A stretch of DNA of 64,000 nucleotides, taken from positions 1-64,000 of IMG/VR virus record IMGVR_UViG_3300031251_000015; one strand, 5' to 3'. The position numbers and the translations under genes were made by a program. This stretch comes from a virus. The notes under the pieces are model-generated. The model was not told the origin of the DNA and ran no database searches. It worked only from the letters and a program-made list of their open reading frames with translations. Shown in pieces: positions 61,172-64,000 of this stretch. Position 1 is the stretch's first letter. Each line of letters opens with the position of its first letter.

Positions 61172-61997
61172 GAGACACAACACTACTTGCTAAATCTGTT
61201 AATTGCTTAACTAAAAGAATAAAAAACTTATGTCTTACTTTTGAATCTACTAAATTATCTAAAAATTTTGTTTGTATATCTTGAGAGAATTCGTTTTTAA
61301 TGTTTGGAATAATTTTACTGCGTATAAATTGTTCTTGTTGTTGTGGTGTTTTATCTTTAAATTCTTGCTTATATTTATAAAATAACTGTAAAGCTAAATC
61401 ATGTGAGTATGGTCCTAACTCATCCTTGGAATTAGCATACTCTGATTCTGTTTTATATATAGGCTTATTCAGTACAGTATCAATTTCTCGCCACTCAAAC
61501 GGTGGGAGTATGCTAACTAATTTATCTATTCCAAGGTTTATTACAGCTTTGGTATCTTGTTCTGCATGTATTAACTCATGGTATAAGCTTTGAATTACTG
61601 TTTTTGCTGGGATTTCTTCTAGTCTAAATAAATAAATAACAATTCTTACTTTAATTTTTTTATAATTTTTGATTGTATTAGTAACATTGGCTACATTAAA
61701 GGTACATTTTCCGTATGCTCCGTCACATTCGTTAGTTTTATAAAAATTACAAGATAATGATTCCAATGTTATACCAGCTTTATGTAATAATTTTTTAAAA
61801 TATTCTCGTATTATGTGTTCTAACATCATATCAGATACTTGCGAAGTCCACTTTGAACTATTCAAAACCAATTTTAACCATGATTCTTGATTTTGAGTAT
61901 ATTGTTCTATGCTCGACCAAAGATCATTAGTGACTCCCAAGGCCATTTCAGTTAGATTTTCACGCTGTATAAACGATGTATGACTTATGGATACCAT
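61161..61997 (-). CDS. Putative zinc metallopeptidase (HExxH), 278 aa
   Basis: QSLYHELIHAEQD (about residues 136-148) is a full HExxH zinc motif, preceded by a strand-forming KVRIVIYLFRLEEIP as in zincin edge strands. A third ligand may be Glu in YKTESEYANSK. CNFYKTNECDGAYGKC carries three cysteines. It could be a virion or host-directed protease. No signal peptide. TAG stop; divergent from gp25 with motif A upstream. Confidence 0.6.
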   Translation of the reverse strand: MVSISHTSFIQRENLTEMALGVTNDLWSSIEQYTQNQESWLKLVLNSSKWTSQVSDMMLEHIIREYFKKLLHKAGITLESLSCNFYKTNECDGAYGKCTFNVANVTNTIKNYKKIKVRIVIYLFRLEEIPAKTVIQSLYHELIHAEQDTKAVINLGIDKLVSILPPFEWREIDTVLNKPIYKTESEYANSKDELGPYSHDLALQLFYKYKQEFKDKTPQQQEQFIRSKIIPNIKNEFSQDIQTKFLDNLVDSKVRHKFFILLVKQLTDLASSVVSHVQ

Positions 61998-62028
61998 ATA
62001 ATTAATTTACTCTAAAAAGTACTCTTCA

Positions 62029-62046
62029 GATGTAGTATCGGATATA
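62029..62046 (-). promoter_or_regulatory. Motif A promoter-like site for zincin gene
   Basis: Minus strand TATATCCGATACTACATC, about 32 bases before the ATG at 61997. On the plus strand the same gap holds GGATATATATAGAATTAAG before gp25. Confidence 0.5.
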
Positions 62047-62077
62047 TATAGAATTAAGTAAATAAATAGAGATTATT

Positions 62078-62479
62078 ATGACAACAGCTAAAAAAACAAC
62101 GGCAATGAACTCGACTTACTCTGGTATTTCGTTTCCTCCAAGGAAGGGCGCTGGAACAGGATTTTTTGCTATGTCAACTGATACAGACTTAATTACTAAC
62201 AGCATTCAGGTTCTTTTAAACACTAAAAAAGGGTCAATGCCAATGGTGCCCTCGTTTGGAAGCAGCGCACAGGATTTATTATTTGAGCCAATAAATGATA
62301 CTACACAAGGGTTAATAGTAAGTGCCATACAAGCAGATATAACTAAGTGGGAACCCCGTGTTTCCGTTGTTCAAATCATGGCGGCAAGCACTGACAACAC
62401 CCGTATATTTCAGCTTACCCTACAAATAAAAGCCACAGGTCAAATAATTACTCAAACAATTCCCTTATCAGCTATGTAG
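62078..62479 (+). CDS. Baseplate wedge protein (T4 gp25-like)
   Basis: 133 aa, T4 gp25 being 132 aa. The GPW/gp25 pattern is clear: TDTDLITNSIQVLLNTKKGS, then MVPSFGSSAQDLLFEP and AIQADITKWEPRVSV. gp25 is part of the wedge core that joins hub and sheath and has a lysozyme-like name but no enzyme activity. TAG stop followed closely by other stops. Confidence 0.93.
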   Translation: MTTAKKTTAMNSTYSGISFPPRKGAGTGFFAMSTDTDLITNSIQVLLNTKKGSMPMVPSFGSSAQDLLFEPINDTTQGLIVSAIQADITKWEPRVSVVQIMAASTDNTRIFQLTLQIKATGQIITQTIPLSAM

Positions 62480-62497
62480 TATTGACGATACTATATA
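62478..62497 (+). promoter_or_regulatory. Motif A promoter-like site for membrane protein
   Basis: AGTATTGACGATACTATATA, overlapping the gp25 stop and 10 bases before the ATG at 62508. The left part forms a dyad AGTAT / ATACT. Confidence 0.6.
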
Positions 62498-62507
62498 GGG
62501 AAGTAAG

Positions 62508-62858
62508 ATGCTATTTTATATTACAATTTTATTTACGCTATTGCTGGGCGCTTTACTTACAGAGGGTATTTTTAGCTATCTTCTACACATAAATCTAAAA
62601 GATAATCGCCAATATATTTATACATATCTACTAAAAAATGAAAACGATATAACATTAGAGGAATATACATTAAAAACATTTTTTCCAAAGTATTTTGTAA
62701 TTTTACTTTATTTTATATTAAGTTTATTAATCGGTAATTCACTACCTCATTTTTATTCAATTATATTATATACAGCTTCTTTAACTGGATTAATAGGTTT
62801 ACGAGTTTATAACAGGCATATTTTCAATAACATTTGGCAAATTATTAATAAAGTGTAA
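62508..62858 (+). CDS. Membrane protein, 116 aa
   Basis: Three hydrophobic segments: ITILFTLLLGALLTEGIFSY (N-terminal), KYFVILLYFILSLLIG and FYSIILYTASLTGLIGL. Short charged loops between them. No signal of a known family; an inner-membrane accessory protein is likely. Motif A gives it a promoter. It is followed three bases later by the 119-aa gene. Confidence 0.7.
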   Translation: MLFYITILFTLLLGALLTEGIFSYLLHINLKDNRQYIYTYLLKNENDITLEEYTLKTFFPKYFVILLYFILSLLIGNSLPHFYSIILYTASLTGLIGLRVYNRHIFNNIWQIINKV

Positions 62859-62861
62859 ATT

Positions 62862-63221
62862 ATGCATGATGTGCTTATGGTTAATCCTAGTGGATCGTTT
62901 GGACAAATAGATTTAATGGTTCAGCTAAAGTTGAACAAAGAAATAACTAACTTGATACACATCAGTAGCAAGTGTTCTGTAGCCATAGCCTCACGGTTAA
63001 CCTTTTTATTGACTTCTGTAAATGAAGCAAGGTATAACTATCAAATAATCTCATATAAATATGTAATCTCAGATATACTAAGTCTCATGCCTGTTGAGTT
63101 ATCAAATAACAATAATAGCTATAACGATAATTTAGAAAACTTTTTTATAGCCTTTGAAGATGTTATTTTAGAATCTTTCAATGTATTTGATTGGTGTACA
63201 ACTTCTGTAATAGTTTGTTAG
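62862..63221 (+). CDS. Unknown protein, 119 aa
   Basis: Starts MHDVLMVNPSGSFGQIDLMV and continues helical, with YQIISYKYVISDILSLMP and a Cys-containing end. No recognised family. TAG stop followed one codon later by TAA. Probably co-transcribed with the membrane protein. Confidence 0.6.
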   Translation: MHDVLMVNPSGSFGQIDLMVQLKLNKEITNLIHISSKCSVAIASRLTFLLTSVNEARYNYQIISYKYVISDILSLMPVELSNNNNSYNDNLENFFIAFEDVILESFNVFDWCTTSVIVC

Positions 63222-63311
63222 AATTAATTTTAGGTAGTATCCTGGCGGGTATACCTATTAATAACGAACGCCGTAAGGGTTCAAACAAACTGCCTTTTAA
63301 GGAGATAAGCA

Positions 63312-63761
63312 ATGAATGGGTTAGAAGCATTTAGAAATATTTCAATTGGAATGGACGCACTGATTGATAAGTTAGTAAAAGCAAACGATAGTGCCTTTCC
63401 TCCATATAATTTGTATAAAGTTAATGATAACAATTTTAAAATAGAGCTTGCTATGGCCGGATATCTAAAAGAGGATATTAGTATATCTGTCGAAAATGGT
63501 ATCTTACTAATTTCAGCCAATAAAGCTTCTAATTTATATAGTCTTGTTACTGATAAAACTTCTTTTGATATAAAAGATAAAGATAATAATAATGTATGTC
63601 CAATACATAATGGCATTGCTGGTAGATGGTTTAATAAGAGTTTCCAGTTAGCCGATGATATTCTGGTAATAGGCGCATCTTTTAAGGAAGGTATTTTGAC
63701 AATAGATTTAACACAGCCAGAACCTCCTCCACCTACTACAAAAACTATAGCTATTAAGTAG
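63312..63761 (+). CDS. Small heat shock protein Hsp20
   Basis: 149 aa with a complete alpha-crystallin domain: PPYNLYKVNDNNFKIELAMA, GYLKEDISISVENGILLIS, HNGIAGRWFNKSFQLADDI and GASFKEGILTIDL. The C-terminus ends in KTIAIK, with the IxI anchor used in oligomer assembly. Such holdases are found in many T4-like phages of aquatic bacteria and may help virion assembly. AAGGAG precedes the ATG. Tandem TAG-TAA stop. Confidence 0.93.
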   Translation: MNGLEAFRNISIGMDALIDKLVKANDSAFPPYNLYKVNDNNFKIELAMAGYLKEDISISVENGILLISANKASNLYSLVTDKTSFDIKDKDNNNVCPIHNGIAGRWFNKSFQLADDILVIGASFKEGILTIDLTQPEPPPPTTKTIAIK

Positions 63762-63805
63762 TAATCATTACTGATAGTTATAGAAACAAACTTGTAATAC
63801 TAATG

Positions 63806-63824
63806 TAGTATTGACAATACTTTG
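63806..63824 (+). promoter_or_regulatory. Isolated motif A-like dyad before terminator
   Basis: GTAGTATTGACAATACTTT contains the palindrome GTATTG-A-CAATAC. No gene lies between it and the terminator at 63837. Confidence 0.35.
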
Positions 63825-63836
63825 CCAGGATATTAT

Positions 63837-63869
63837 AACAGCTCTAAAAAAATTAGAGCTGTTTTTTTA
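63837..63869 (+). terminator. Intrinsic terminator after hsp20
   Basis: AACAGCTCTAA / TTAGAGCTGTT, eleven pairs, AAAAA loop, T tract. Confidence 0.9.
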
Positions 63870-63882
63870 ATTGTAATTCTTT

Positions 63883-63900
63883 CTTGCCGATACTAATATA
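63883..63900 (+). promoter_or_regulatory. Motif A promoter-like site for last gene
   Basis: CTTGCCGATACTAATATA followed by GAGGAG-type sites and the ATG at 63924. Confidence 0.6.
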
Positions 63901-63923
63901 GAGGAGCATATAAGGAGGCTCAA

Positions 63924-64000
63924 ATGATATATATAAATCAAATGGATTTAACAGACATTCCTATTTATGGACCATATAGTCAAGGAAGCCAGACACCTAA
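63924..64000 (+). CDS. Start of an unidentified gene, cut by window edge
   Basis: ATG with AAGGAG seven to eight bases upstream and motif A before that. The 25 visible residues begin MIYINQMDLTDIPIYGPYS. Too short to assign. The strong signals make a real gene likely. Confidence 0.65.
   Translation, partial: MIYINQMDLTDIPIYGPYSQGSQTP

Noticed and set aside
63222-63311. Possible tRNA or structured RNA around GGTTCAAAC
   Set aside because: The T-arm-like string is not accompanied by pairing acceptor or anticodon arms.
1-64000. TGA recoded as a sense codon
   Set aside because: Long conserved proteins are complete with TGG for Trp and contain no in-frame TGA, so only avoidance is supported.
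1-64000. Complete TAG reassignment
   Set aside because: About 15 genes end in TAG at sensible family lengths (gp25, gp46, RusA, Hsp20), and Hsp20 has TAG-TAA in tandem, so TAG still works as a stop.
1-64000. CRISPR arrays, insertion sequences or integrase/attachment sites
   Set aside because: None seen: no regularly spaced repeats, no transposase and no recombinase typical of temperate phages.

Overview
The window is part of an AT-rich genome of a large tailed bacteriophage with a contractile tail, distantly related to T4. Support comes from a T4-style late block in T4-like order: small and large terminase, portal, prohead core protein, prohead protease, scaffold, major capsid, then tail tube and tail sheath. 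A T4-style replication and recombination set is also present: UvsX/RecA, gp32-like ssDNA-binding protein, FEN/RNase H, gp61-like primase, gp46/gp47 and gp1-like dNMP kinase, with gp25-, gp53- and gp5-like baseplate proteins. The host cannot be read from the sequence. An M15 endolysin preceded by a one-pass coiled-coil protein that could be a spanin mildly favours a Gram-negative host.

Layout. Bases 1-21640 are on the minus strand: a tail/baseplate protein cut by the window edge, sheath, tube, homing endonucleases, dNMP kinase, capsid, scaffold, protease, core protein, portal, terminase, a DNA methyltransferase-like protein, a sigma factor, uvsX and ssb. Around 21.64-21.95 kb is a divergent control region. 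Bases 21953-47366 are on the plus strand: a FEN-like pair, an HD phosphohydrolase, primase, an amber-anticodon tRNA, a Pth2-like protein, very large probable virion-internal proteins (1747 and 815 aa), a PD-(D/E)XK nuclease, a lysis pair, and a class II ribonucleotide reductase interrupted by an intein. From 47.4 kb on the strand switches often: a lytic transglycosylase, a P-loop kinase, gp47/gp46, RusA, dUTPase, a 953-aa probable head protein, an M23-bearing baseplate spike, gp53, gp25, a zincin, a FeoA-like protein and Hsp20.

How it fits together. Two recurring promoter-like motifs divide much of the gene set. Motif A (TTGTCGATACTWATA) precedes mainly DNA, nucleotide and accessory genes. 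Motif B (AATTAAATTGTA followed by a TATA-like box) precedes mainly structural genes. A gp55-like sigma factor is encoded and could read one of them. Several large proteins begin with short amphipathic helices ending in an (L/F)xE-A step like T4 capsid-targeting propeptides, and the prohead protease and a matching site in the capsid protein are present. The genome is heavily colonised by homing endonucleases (three GIY-YIG, two HNH, one LAGLIDADG intein) and keeps scars of deleted ones. Among 70 complete genes no stop codon is TGA and 15 are TAG, alongside a tRNA whose anticodon reads as CUA.
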